From: Gammaproteobacteria bacterium
Lineage (GTDB): Bacteria; Pseudomonadota; Gammaproteobacteria; Steroidobacterales; GCA-2729495
NCBI GenBank assembly: GCA_023150055.1
Contig: JAKLLP010000153.1
Location: 1-5,670 of the forward strand
DNA: 5,670 bases
Reading direction: 5' to 3'
The position numbers and the translations under genes were made by a program. This document shows positions 1-5,496 of this stretch, one piece after another (position 1 is the stretch's first letter; each line of letters begins with the position of its first letter). The notes beneath the pieces were generated by a model. It ran no database searches. It saw only the letters and a program-made list of their open reading frames with translations, and was not told the origin of the DNA.

Positions 1-774
1 CGCCGGCAGTTCACCGAAAAGAGCGCGGAACGCCTGCTCGCCGAGTCCGCCGCGGAGCACGGAGCGGCTGAATGAATGATTGCAGTGTTCGAGTTCCATG
101 TAGCTTACCCGGCACTCGAGGTGGTGCTGGAGAGCCGCGGCACGCATCGCCGCGACCCAGCGGCGAGCGCGCTCGACACGGCTGGTGCCCTGCTCGCGAT
201 CGAGACGCGGAGCCCGGCGCAGCCCCTGCTGCCCGTGGTCGCTCGCGCCGACCATGACCGTCACGGGCACACCGAGAAACTCCTCGGCATCGAAGCGCAG
301 ATCGGGCAGCTTGTTGTTCATGCGCGTGCCGTGCGGGAAACGCCTGGTCGGCTCCGGCAGCGTGTACCAGCCGGCCGAAGCGAGCACTGCCGCGGCCACG
401 CGGTGCGGATGCGCCATGAAATAGCGGTTCGCAAACTGCGCGCCGCCCGAGAAGCCGAACAGGTGCACCTTATCTCCGGCCGCCCCGGTGGTCGCGGCCA
501 CCTCCGCGACAATCATGTTGAGCGCCATATCGGCTCGCTTGCCGCGACCCCGGCGCCCGAGGCGCTGGTAGTCCGGATACTGCTCGACGTTGAAAATCGG
601 GGCCACCAGCACCGCGCCGCAAGCCTCGGCGTAGCCGGCGAGCAGACGGGCATGTTGATCGGCGTTACGGGAAACGCCGTGGATGGTGACGCACAGCGGG
701 CCGTTGCGCATGGCGGTGGACGGTACATAGACCAGGTACTCGAGCCCGGCATCGGCTCGCAATACCCGTCTCAT
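1..774 (-). CDS. alpha/beta hydrolase (esterase/PHB-depolymerase-like), C-terminus cut by window edge
   Basis: The frame is open from an ATG at 774 to base 1 (258 codons) with no stop, so the C-terminus lies outside the window. The protein is a serine hydrolase of the alpha/beta fold. An HGVSRNAD motif (residues 32-39) should supply the oxyanion hole. The nucleophile elbow is GFSGG with Ser109, followed by AQFANRY. Asp179 in GASDH is the likely acid, and His233 in CNHSFS is the likely general base (His230 is the alternative). No signal peptide is visible, so it is probably cytoplasmic. The substrate cannot be told; an ester, thioester or amide are all possible. The start lies seven bases after the stop of the upstream 384-residue gene and has no clear Shine-Dalgarno sequence, which suggests translational coupling in one transcript. 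The motif blocks closely match those of the exported hydrolase at 2077-3183. Fold and triad are seen directly; the family name is from general knowledge. Confidence 0.9.
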   Translation of the reverse strand, partial: MRRVLRADAGLEYLVYVPSTAMRNGPLCVTIHGVSRNADQHARLLAGYAEACGAVLVAPIFNVEQYPDYQRLGRRGRGKRADMALNMIVAEVAATTGAAGDKVHLFGFSGGAQFANRYFMAHPHRVAAAVLASAGWYTLPEPTRRFPHGTRMNNKLPDLRFDAEEFLGVPVTVMVGASDHGQQGLRRAPRLDREQGTSRVERARRWVAAMRAAALQHHLECRVSYMELEHCNHSFSRSVLRGGLGEQAFRALFGELPA

Positions 775-781
775 GACGCGG

Positions 782-1936
782 CTACGCGCTGGCGCGGTCG
801 GTGTCTTCGCGGGCGATACCGGTGCGAGCATCGTCTTGTCCACTGATTTTCGACTGTTTCCTGAGCGTGCCGAGAATCGCCCGCACCACCGGAACACGCA
901 ACAGGTCCTCGTGACGGTAGCTGAGCACGCCGGTCGCAGCCGTCGCCTCCGTGCCCTGCAGCGGCGCTGCCGTCATCGTTCCGCACAGTCCGGTCACCGG
1001 CAACCCGCGCCGCGCGAGCCAGCTCACGCCGGCCGCGGCGCCCATGGCGTCCGAGGCGGCGAGCAGGACGCCGTCGGCGACGGAGCGCAGCGCCTGCGAG
1101 TCGAGCAGTTTCGCGGTCTCCGGCTGCAGCAGCCCGTCGCCGATCTCGATCAGCGCAGCGTCTGCCCCGGAACGAGCGAGGTGTCCGCAGAGGCTGTTAA
1201 AAATACGCTCGAGCTCGGCGGGGCACAATCCCGCGGTCGAGACCCGGCCCATGTCGCTGAAATCGAGCACGGGGTTCGCGCCGGCGTCGTGCAAAAGCCA
1301 GGTATCGAGGTCGGCGGCGCTCGAACTGACGCGTGCGTAGCATACCCGGAGCCCCGCGCGGGAGATGCCACGCGCGAGGAAGGCCGCGGCACTGCCGACG
1401 CCACTCTTCGCGCCGGTGCCCACGAGGACGACGGTGATGCGGGCCGGCGGCGCAGGCTCGGCGAGGAGTTCGCCGGCGGCGTCTGCGACCGTGGCGCGCT
1501 CGCCGTTGACGTGCAGCAGGTAGCCGATCGGGGTAATCAGCGCGGGCTTGCGGCCGTGACTCGCGGTCATCTTGCCGGCCACGCCCCCGCTGGTGACGAG
1601 GTGGCAGGGGCCTATCGTGCGTGGCACCACCGCCTGAAACTCGCCGGGCACGCAGCAGTCGCCATAGACGGCGACCACCTCATCGCCGAGGATCAGGGTA
1701 CGGCGCCGCCCTCCCTGCATCTGCAGATCGCGAGGCTGGCCGGTCGCGTCGAGCCGGGCGAGCACGAGGTCTCCAGCTCTCGGCGCGAAGGCCTGGCAGC
1801 TGATCGTAAAGGGTTGATTTCGGGCGACCTGCCGGGTGGCAAGTGACCAGACGGCGCGCCTGAGCCTCTCGCCGTCGGAGTGCCATGCGGCGCCCGCCTG
1901 CGCGTCGCCCTGCCGGTCCTGTTCTTGTTGTCCCAT
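782..1936 (-). CDS. P-loop-like protein with N-terminal beta domain and degenerate nucleotide-binding loop
   Basis: This is a 384-residue soluble protein without signal peptide or membrane segments. Residues 1-22 are polar and probably disordered. Residues 50-150 look like a beta-rich domain with conserved-looking turns: APRAGDLVLAR, GGRRRTLILGDEVV, GPCHLVTSGGVAGK and TPIGYLL. A Rossmann/P-loop-like domain begins at the hydrophobic strand ITVVLVGTG (167-175). The loop reads GTGAKSGVGS (173-182), where a working Walker A motif would have Lys before Ser/Thr. Later elements are DAGANPVLDFSDMG (217-230), the strand ALIEIGDGLLQPET (261-274), and ADGVLLAASDAMG (287-299). The arrangement resembles DUF1611 or dethiobiotin-synthase/MobB-like P-loop proteins, but I hold that assignment loosely. 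The last 25 residues are polar. The ATG at 1936 has AAGGG about 11 bases upstream. It appears to be the first gene of an operon with the hydrolase at 1-774. The exact reaction is unknown. Confidence 0.8.
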   Translation of the reverse strand: MGQQEQDRQGDAQAGAAWHSDGERLRRAVWSLATRQVARNQPFTISCQAFAPRAGDLVLARLDATGQPRDLQMQGGRRRTLILGDEVVAVYGDCCVPGEFQAVVPRTIGPCHLVTSGGVAGKMTASHGRKPALITPIGYLLHVNGERATVADAAGELLAEPAPPARITVVLVGTGAKSGVGSAAAFLARGISRAGLRVCYARVSSSAADLDTWLLHDAGANPVLDFSDMGRVSTAGLCPAELERIFNSLCGHLARSGADAALIEIGDGLLQPETAKLLDSQALRSVADGVLLAASDAMGAAAGVSWLARRGLPVTGLCGTMTAAPLQGTEATAATGVLSYRHEDLLRVPVVRAILGTLRKQSKISGQDDARTGIAREDTDRASA

Positions 1937-2018
1937 GGGGCGCGAACCCTTCGATTATCGGCCGGCCCTTTATTATTAGCGGGCCTTCCCAGCCAATCCT
2001 TCGGCACCACAAGGGTGA

Positions 2019-2032
2019 CAGGTTCGGACCTG
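2019..2032. promoter_or_regulatory. inverted repeat CAGGT-TCGG-ACCTG upstream of the exported hydrolase
   Basis: Two perfect 5-base arms (2019-2023 and 2028-2032) flank a 4-base centre, 45 bases before the start codon and about 19 bases before the CATAAT candidate -10 box. This position overlaps where a -35 element would lie, so it could be an operator. As RNA it would form a short tetraloop hairpin. Short inverted repeats arise often by chance in GC-rich DNA, so the regulatory role is speculative. Confidence 0.25.
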
Positions 2033-2065
2033 GATCGCACTACTCTTGGACATAATCCCTATTTT

Positions 2066-2070
2066 GGGGG
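2066..2070 (+). promoter_or_regulatory. ribosome binding site of exported hydrolase
   Basis: A GGGGG run followed by TA lies six bases before the ATG at 2077. With one G-U pair, GGGGGT can pair with the anti-Shine-Dalgarno CCUCC region. This supports the ATG at 2077 over the internal TTG (codon 28) and GTG (codon 41), either of which would give a shorter, more ordinary signal peptide. Confidence 0.5.
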
Positions 2071-2076
2071 TAGCAG

Positions 2077-3183
2077 ATGCGAAGCAAATCACGGGCCGCC
2101 GTTCTTCCTGTGGTCGGGTGGCTCCGCCGATCGGCGAGTTTGCGCGCCGCGACCGCGTTGCGGGCAGGACACTGCCACCGCGGTCGACGACCGCGGGTGC
2201 TCGGCGGGATCGGATTCCTGGTCGCTGTCCTCGGTCTCGCCTGCTCCGGCCCGGTGCTGGCCCGTGATCTGCCCTGCGGCAAGGCCGCCGCCTGCGGCGA
2301 CTGGCTCGCCCTGTCGACGGGAGGACTCCTGCGTTACTACGGATCGCTGCCGCTCGAGCGCAGCGAAACCGTCGATCGGGTCGTCATCGTGATTCACGGC
2401 AACGGTCGCAACGCCGACGACTACTTCGAGCACGCAGTAGCCGCGGCGAGGCTCGACGAGCGCCTCGATACCACGCTCATCCTGGCGCCGAACTACCGCA
2501 CCCGCAACGACCAGCCGCGCACAGGCGAGCACTACTGGGGTTCGGGTGGCTGGAAGATCGGCGACCGCTCGCGCGACCGGCTGCGGGTGAGTTCGTTCGC
2601 GGTGATGGATGAGCTATTGAGGCGCGTCTGCCCGGCGCAAGCGACACCGTTTCCAAAGCTGCGGGTCGTCACGCTGGCCGGCCACTCGGCCGGCGCCCAG
2701 TTCGTGAACCGCTATCTTGCCGGCGGGAAAGGTTGCCCGGATCCCGCGGTCGAGGTCCGCTTTCTCGTGATGAACCCATCGAGCTACCTGTACGTGGACG
2801 GACGGCGCCGGCGCCCGACCAGCGGACCATTTGTGATCCCGCCGACCGGCTGTCCCGGCTACGACGACTACAAGTACGGACTCGGGAACCTAAATCGCTA
2901 CATGCGCGGCGTCGGGCCGGCAGAGATCCGCCGCCGGCTTTTCACCCGGCGCTCGTGGTACCTCGCCGGGCAAGCCGACACCCGGGCCGGGCGCAGCCTC
3001 GACCAGCGGTGCGAGGCGGCGTTGCAAGGCGAGCACCGGCTCGCCCGCTATCTCAACTATCGCGACTACGCGCGATTGTTCCCCGGCTGGAACGGTGCGC
3101 AGCACGCGAGCGTACCCGGCATCGGACACTCCGGCCGCGAGATGCTCGCGAGCGAACCCGCCCGCCGCGTCATGTTCCGTTGA
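2077..3183 (+). CDS. exported alpha/beta hydrolase (serine esterase-like)
   Basis: This 368-residue protein has a complete alpha/beta-hydrolase triad. The oxyanion motif is HGNGRNAD (107-114), the nucleophile elbow is GHSAG with Ser204 (202-206, followed by AQFVNRY), the acid is Asp301 in AGQADT, and the base is His351 in GIGHSGRE. The N-terminus carries a basic stretch, then a hydrophobic segment (42-61) and a plausible signal peptidase I site after VLA at residue 62, so the mature enzyme should act in the periplasm or outside the cell. GLAC at 53-56 is a poor lipobox because Gly occupies position -3. Six cysteines in the mature part (67, 73, 185, 220, 259, 312) fit disulfides in an oxidising compartment. 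The n-region of about 40 residues is long, so a downstream TTG or GTG start is possible. The substrate is not identifiable. Its 3' end overlaps the convergent ATP-grasp gene by 14 bases. Its motif spacing is longer than in the 1-774 hydrolase, so any duplication is old. Confidence 0.9.
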   Translation: MRSKSRAAVLPVVGWLRRSASLRAATALRAGHCHRGRRPRVLGGIGFLVAVLGLACSGPVLARDLPCGKAAACGDWLALSTGGLLRYYGSLPLERSETVDRVVIVIHGNGRNADDYFEHAVAAARLDERLDTTLILAPNYRTRNDQPRTGEHYWGSGGWKIGDRSRDRLRVSSFAVMDELLRRVCPAQATPFPKLRVVTLAGHSAGAQFVNRYLAGGKGCPDPAVEVRFLVMNPSSYLYVDGRRRRPTSGPFVIPPTGCPGYDDYKYGLGNLNRYMRGVGPAEIRRRLFTRRSWYLAGQADTRAGRSLDQRCEAALQGEHRLARYLNYRDYARLFPGWNGAQHASVPGIGHSGREMLASEPARRVMFR

Positions 3184-4327
3184 TCTCGGCGCTCTCGAGC
3201 TTCGCCTTGAGAAATGCGGCAAGGTGGGTCACGTGCGGCTTGACCCAGCGCTCGTAGCTCGCCTCCTCCGCCGCGGTCCACTCGAAGATGCTGGTCTCCG
3301 ACCCGAAGCCGGCTACGCCCGGCTTTGAATTGACCTCGACGAGGTGCGGCGCACAGCCGCGATCGAGCACGAAGTCGAAGCCGAGCTCCATGAGGTCCCC
3401 CGGGTAGAGCGATTCGAGGTACGCAGCGAGGCCGTGCGCTGCCCGATCCACGGTGGCGAGCGCGTCGCGCGCGGCAGCGCTCCCGAGATGCTGTGTGAGC
3501 AGCGTCTCGGTCACGCAGATCGAGCCGCCCTGGTAGATGTTCGACAGATCGCTACCCGGCGGGGCGAGCCGCGTTTCGAAGATGGAGTGCCAGCGCCTGC
3601 CGTCGTTGACCATCACCACGCGAACGTCGAAAACGGAGCCATCGACCTGCAGCGGCTCTATGCCCGACTGGATCACGTAGGAGCGGCCGCCCGCTGCCCC
3701 TTGCACGACGCTGATCGCGGCCTCGAGACCGAGCAGGGGAAATTGCCGCTGCTCGCCCTCTTCGTAGTACTTGAGCGCGAAGCCACCGGCCACCCGACGC
3801 AGCACGAAGATCCGGTTGCCGCGATTTCCCGAGCGCGGCTTGATGAAGACGGTGCCAGCGTCGCGCAGGAACGATTCAACCTGGAGTAGCGCACCGGTGT
3901 AGTCCTCCGTGCGGGGGTGCAGCGCCGTATCGAAGCTTCGCACCACGTCGTAGGCCTTGCGCTTGTTGGACACCACCTCGGCGAAGACGTAAGGCACGTA
4001 GACCCGCACACCGGCGTCCTGCACCAGCCGCTTGAAGTGGTTGTAACCGATTCCGTCCTTCAGCATGCGGCGCGTGCCGTAAGTCCAGTTGGCGTTGACC
4101 CGCGGCATTGGCCGGCGGCCGGCCACGAGCTCGTCCCCGCTGACGGTGTACCCCTCGATCACATCGGCCGAGGTCACGCCACGCGGCGACCAGAGGAACA
4201 CACCGATGCCCTCCGGGCGGAGCATCCGCTCGATCAGGAAAGCCCGGTTGATGATCGACGGGCTGAGCTGCGCCATCGGGTCCCGGACCATCGAGCAGTT
4301 GCAAAGCAGGCCGATCAGTCGTTCCAT
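3170..4327 (-). CDS. ATP-grasp enzyme, YheC/YheD-like
   Basis: The protein has 385 residues and no signal peptide. It starts IGLLCNCSM and has an N-terminal alpha/beta domain to about residue 90, with RVNANWTYG (76-84) resembling the entry to the ATP-grasp fold in YheC/YheD proteins. The central lid carries VFIKPRSGNRGNRIF (160-174), where Lys163 should bind ATP and the Gly-rich turn should contact phosphates. FDVRVVM (233-239), GFDFVLD (316-322) and LVEVNSKPG (329-337) hold the expected Mg-ATP ligands: Asp318, Glu331 and Asn333. ATP-grasp enzymes join a carboxylate to an amine or thiol through an acylphosphate. In Bacillus, YheC and YheD are spore-coat-associated proteins of poorly defined activity; here the substrate is unknown. 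All key residues are present, so it should be active. The ATG at 4327 lacks a good Shine-Dalgarno sequence but is overlapped by a small upstream frame, which suggests coupling. It probably has its own leader after the reductase gene. Confidence 0.88.
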   Translation of the reverse strand: MERLIGLLCNCSMVRDPMAQLSPSIINRAFLIERMLRPEGIGVFLWSPRGVTSADVIEGYTVSGDELVAGRRPMPRVNANWTYGTRRMLKDGIGYNHFKRLVQDAGVRVYVPYVFAEVVSNKRKAYDVVRSFDTALHPRTEDYTGALLQVESFLRDAGTVFIKPRSGNRGNRIFVLRRVAGGFALKYYEEGEQRQFPLLGLEAAISVVQGAAGGRSYVIQSGIEPLQVDGSVFDVRVVMVNDGRRWHSIFETRLAPPGSDLSNIYQGGSICVTETLLTQHLGSAAARDALATVDRAAHGLAAYLESLYPGDLMELGFDFVLDRGCAPHLVEVNSKPGVAGFGSETSIFEWTAAEEASYERWVKPHVTHLAAFLKAKLESAEINGT

Positions 4328-4395
4328 GGTTCAGGGAAGCTCTGCACGGCGCCCTTCGCCCCCGGCGTACTGCATGCCGGGGGCGGCCGCTTCAT
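4315..4395 (-). CDS. candidate 26-residue leader or precursor peptide overlapping the ATP-grasp start
   Basis: An ATG at 4395 opens 26 codons whose TGA (4317-4315) lies inside the first codons of the ATP-grasp gene in another frame. The peptide begins MKRPPPACSTPGAKG and ends SFPEPWND. AAGGA at 4409-4405 sits nine bases before this ATG, the best Shine-Dalgarno sequence in the leader; an in-frame ATG at 4404 is too close to it. A short peptide gene overlapping an ATP-grasp gene could be a RiPP-type substrate or a translational-coupling leader. Against this, codons 6-14 are largely dictated by a perfect DNA palindrome, and a 26-codon open frame is not surprising by chance in GC-rich DNA. I do not recognise the peptide. 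Confidence 0.25.
   Translation of the reverse strand: MKRPPPACSTPGAKGAVQSFPEPWND
4357..4385. other. perfect 10-bp hairpin in ATP-grasp leader
   Basis: Arms CGCCCCCGGC (4357-4366) and GCCGGGGGCG (4376-4385) are exact reverse complements around a 9-base loop. The near arm is 30 bases before the ATP-grasp start codon. No T-run follows on either strand, so it is not a standard intrinsic terminator. A leader structure affecting translation or transcript stability is the simplest reading; a small repeat element is the alternative. Confidence 0.6.
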
Positions 4396-4404
4396 TGCCT
4401 CCAT

Positions 4405-4409
4405 TCCTT
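4405..4409 (-). promoter_or_regulatory. Shine-Dalgarno-like AAGGA in the ATP-grasp leader
   Basis: Read on the minus strand this is AAGGA, with GGAGG nearby at 4401-4397. It is 78 bases from the ATP-grasp start, too far to serve it directly, but is well spaced for the small frame starting at 4395. It is the main argument that something is translated ahead of the ATP-grasp gene. Confidence 0.35.
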
Positions 4410-4470
4410 CGAGCTTTAGCGCCGCGCTCAATATCGCCCATCATCCAGCCGCTGGGTAGAGCTTGCCTCA

Positions 4471-4518
4471 CAGTCCGGACGACTGCGGGCCCGGACCACC
4501 GGCCGGAGGCCCGGCCTC
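4471..4518. terminator. cluster of short GC-rich hairpins after the reductase gene, weak terminator candidate
   Basis: Downstream of the reductase stop on the minus strand are two inverted repeats: GAGGC-CCG-GCCTC (4506-4518) and CAGTC-CGGAC-GACTG (4471-4485). Between them lie a CCGGCCGG palindrome (4499-4506) and, overlapping the first repeat, a second copy of GGCCCGG (at 4489-4495 and again at 4508-4514). There is no U-tract, so intrinsic termination is unproven. They mark a likely transcriptional boundary or a pausing region between the reductase and the ATP-grasp gene. Confidence 0.25.
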
Positions 4519-4529
4519 GACCGCGCCGG

Positions 4530-5474
4530 TCAGCTCACCACGCCGTCGAGCGCGGCGTCGATCGCATCGCAGGTATCACGGTCCAACCTGACCCCGACGG
4601 CTCCGACATTCTCCTCGATCTGCCCGGGAGAAGTCGCGCCGATGATCGCAGAACTGACGCTGTCCTCGCGGAGCACCCACGCCAGCGCGAGCTGCGCCAG
4701 TGTCAGCGACAGCCCTGCAGCGATGGGCCGCAGTCGCTCGACCGCGTCGAGTACCTGTGGCTCGATGAGCCGTTTCATGTGACGCCGCGCTGCTTTGGAC
4801 CCGGCCCGGGAGCCGGCCGGCAGCGGCGCGACCGGCGAGTATTTCCCCGACAACACGCCCTGCGCGAGCGGCGACCAGACGATCTGCCCGACGCCCAGCT
4901 TCCGGCACAGCGGAAAGACCCGGCGCTCGGGTTTTCGTCGCAGCAGCGAGTACTGCGGACTGCTCGACACGAAGCGCGCCACCCCGTCGATCGCACACGC
5001 GGCCTCGATCTGCGATGGTTTCCACTGGCTGAAGCCGATATAGCGGGCCTTGCCGGAGTCGACCACCTCGGTCATCGCCTGCATGGTCTCCTCCAGCGGC
5101 GTTTCCTCGTCGTAGCGGTGGCACTGGTAGAGATCGACGTGGTCGGTGCGCAGCCGCGCCAGGGAAGCGTCTATCTGCTTGCGGATCTGCGCCCGCGACA
5201 ACCCGCGATCGGTTGCCGACATCGGAAAATACACCTTGGTCGAGAGCAAGTAGCTGTCGCGCGGGTATGGCGCCAGGAGCTCACCGAGAAGCGTCTCGGC
5301 AGCCCCTTTTCCGTACATGTTCGCCGTATCGAAGAAATTGATGCCTTTCGCAATGGCGCCCCGCACACAGGCGCGGGCCCGATCCCGATCCACGGAAACC
5401 CCATAGGTCAGCCAGGAACCGAGAGCAATCTCCGATACCAGCAGATCGCTGTTGCCGAGGCGCCGATAACGCAA
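4530..5474 (-). CDS. aldo/keto reductase (Kv-beta/YhdN-type)
   Basis: This NAD(P)H-dependent carbonyl reductase has a TIM-barrel fold and is cytoplasmic. With the start chosen here it has 314 residues, normal for the family. The catalytic tetrad is complete: Asp49 and Tyr54 in FFDTANMYGKG, Lys80 in LSTKVYF, and His119 in LYQCHRYD. The cofactor-binding end is visible as IVWSPLAQGVLSGKY and, near the C-terminus, IIGATSPGQIEENVG. I chose the TTG at 5474 because the protein then begins LRYRRLGNSDLLVSE, the usual beginning of this family. The ATG at 5543 would add 23 arginine- and alanine-rich residues and overlap the upstream gene by 47 bases. The TTG lies 22 bases after the upstream stop, so the two genes are probably co-transcribed. 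The physiological substrate, an aldehyde or ketone, is not identifiable. Family assignment is secure; start choice is about 80% sure. Confidence 0.93.
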   Translation of the reverse strand: MRYRRLGNSDLLVSEIALGSWLTYGVSVDRDRARACVRGAIAKGINFFDTANMYGKGAAETLLGELLAPYPRDSYLLSTKVYFPMSATDRGLSRAQIRKQIDASLARLRTDHVDLYQCHRYDEETPLEETMQAMTEVVDSGKARYIGFSQWKPSQIEAACAIDGVARFVSSSPQYSLLRRKPERRVFPLCRKLGVGQIVWSPLAQGVLSGKYSPVAPLPAGSRAGSKAARRHMKRLIEPQVLDAVERLRPIAAGLSLTLAQLALAWVLREDSVSSAIIGATSPGQIEENVGAVGVRLDRDTCDAIDAALDGVVS

Positions 5475-5496
5475 GGCAGCTACGCGCCGTGTCTGC

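Larger units (their letters stand above)
1937..2076. promoter_or_regulatory. divergent intergenic region with probable back-to-back promoters
   Basis: This 140-base gap lies between the 5' ends of the minus-strand P-loop-like gene and the plus-strand exported hydrolase, so both promoters should lie here. It contains the only AT-rich patches nearby. Plus-strand 1953-1979 has TTATTATTAG and, read on the minus strand, GATAAT (1959-1954), a five-of-six match to a sigma70 -10 box. CATAAT at 2051-2056 is a similar candidate for the plus-strand gene. Neither has a convincing -35 box at 16-18 bases, so no exact promoter is claimed. A GGCCGGCC palindrome lies at 1960-1967. Confidence 0.45.

Noticed and set aside
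1..75. Plus-strand frame open from the left edge to a TGA at 73-75, as if the end of a gene
   Set aside because: It is antisense to the C-terminal part of the minus-strand hydrolase, which keeps its frame to base 1 and holds the catalytic His in this region.
76..846. Plus-strand 256-codon frame over the left hydrolase
   Set aside because: It is antisense to the clear GFSGG hydrolase and its composition is that of a GC shadow.
773..1846. Plus-strand 357-codon frame antisense to the P-loop-like gene
   Set aside because: The translation is Arg/Ala/Gly-rich without domain-like hydrophobic patterning, whereas the minus strand gives a structured protein. Long antisense frames are common in GC-rich DNA.
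1964..1985. GGCCC/GGGCC inverted repeat around an AT-rich loop as a terminator
   Set aside because: It has a 5-base stem with a 12-base loop and lies between divergent gene starts, where no terminator is expected.
2229..2246. Lipoprotein signal in the exported hydrolase (GLAC at residues 53-56)
   Set aside because: The lipobox has Gly at -3 instead of Leu/Val/Ile, and a better signal peptidase I site (VLA before Arg63) follows a few residues later.
4331..4441. A second small minus-strand frame of 36 codons (ATG at 4441, TGA three bases before the ATP-grasp ATG)
   Set aside because: It has no Shine-Dalgarno sequence and its frame is open far upstream by base composition. The overlapping 26-codon frame has better start signals. 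It remains an alternative if the leader is translated.
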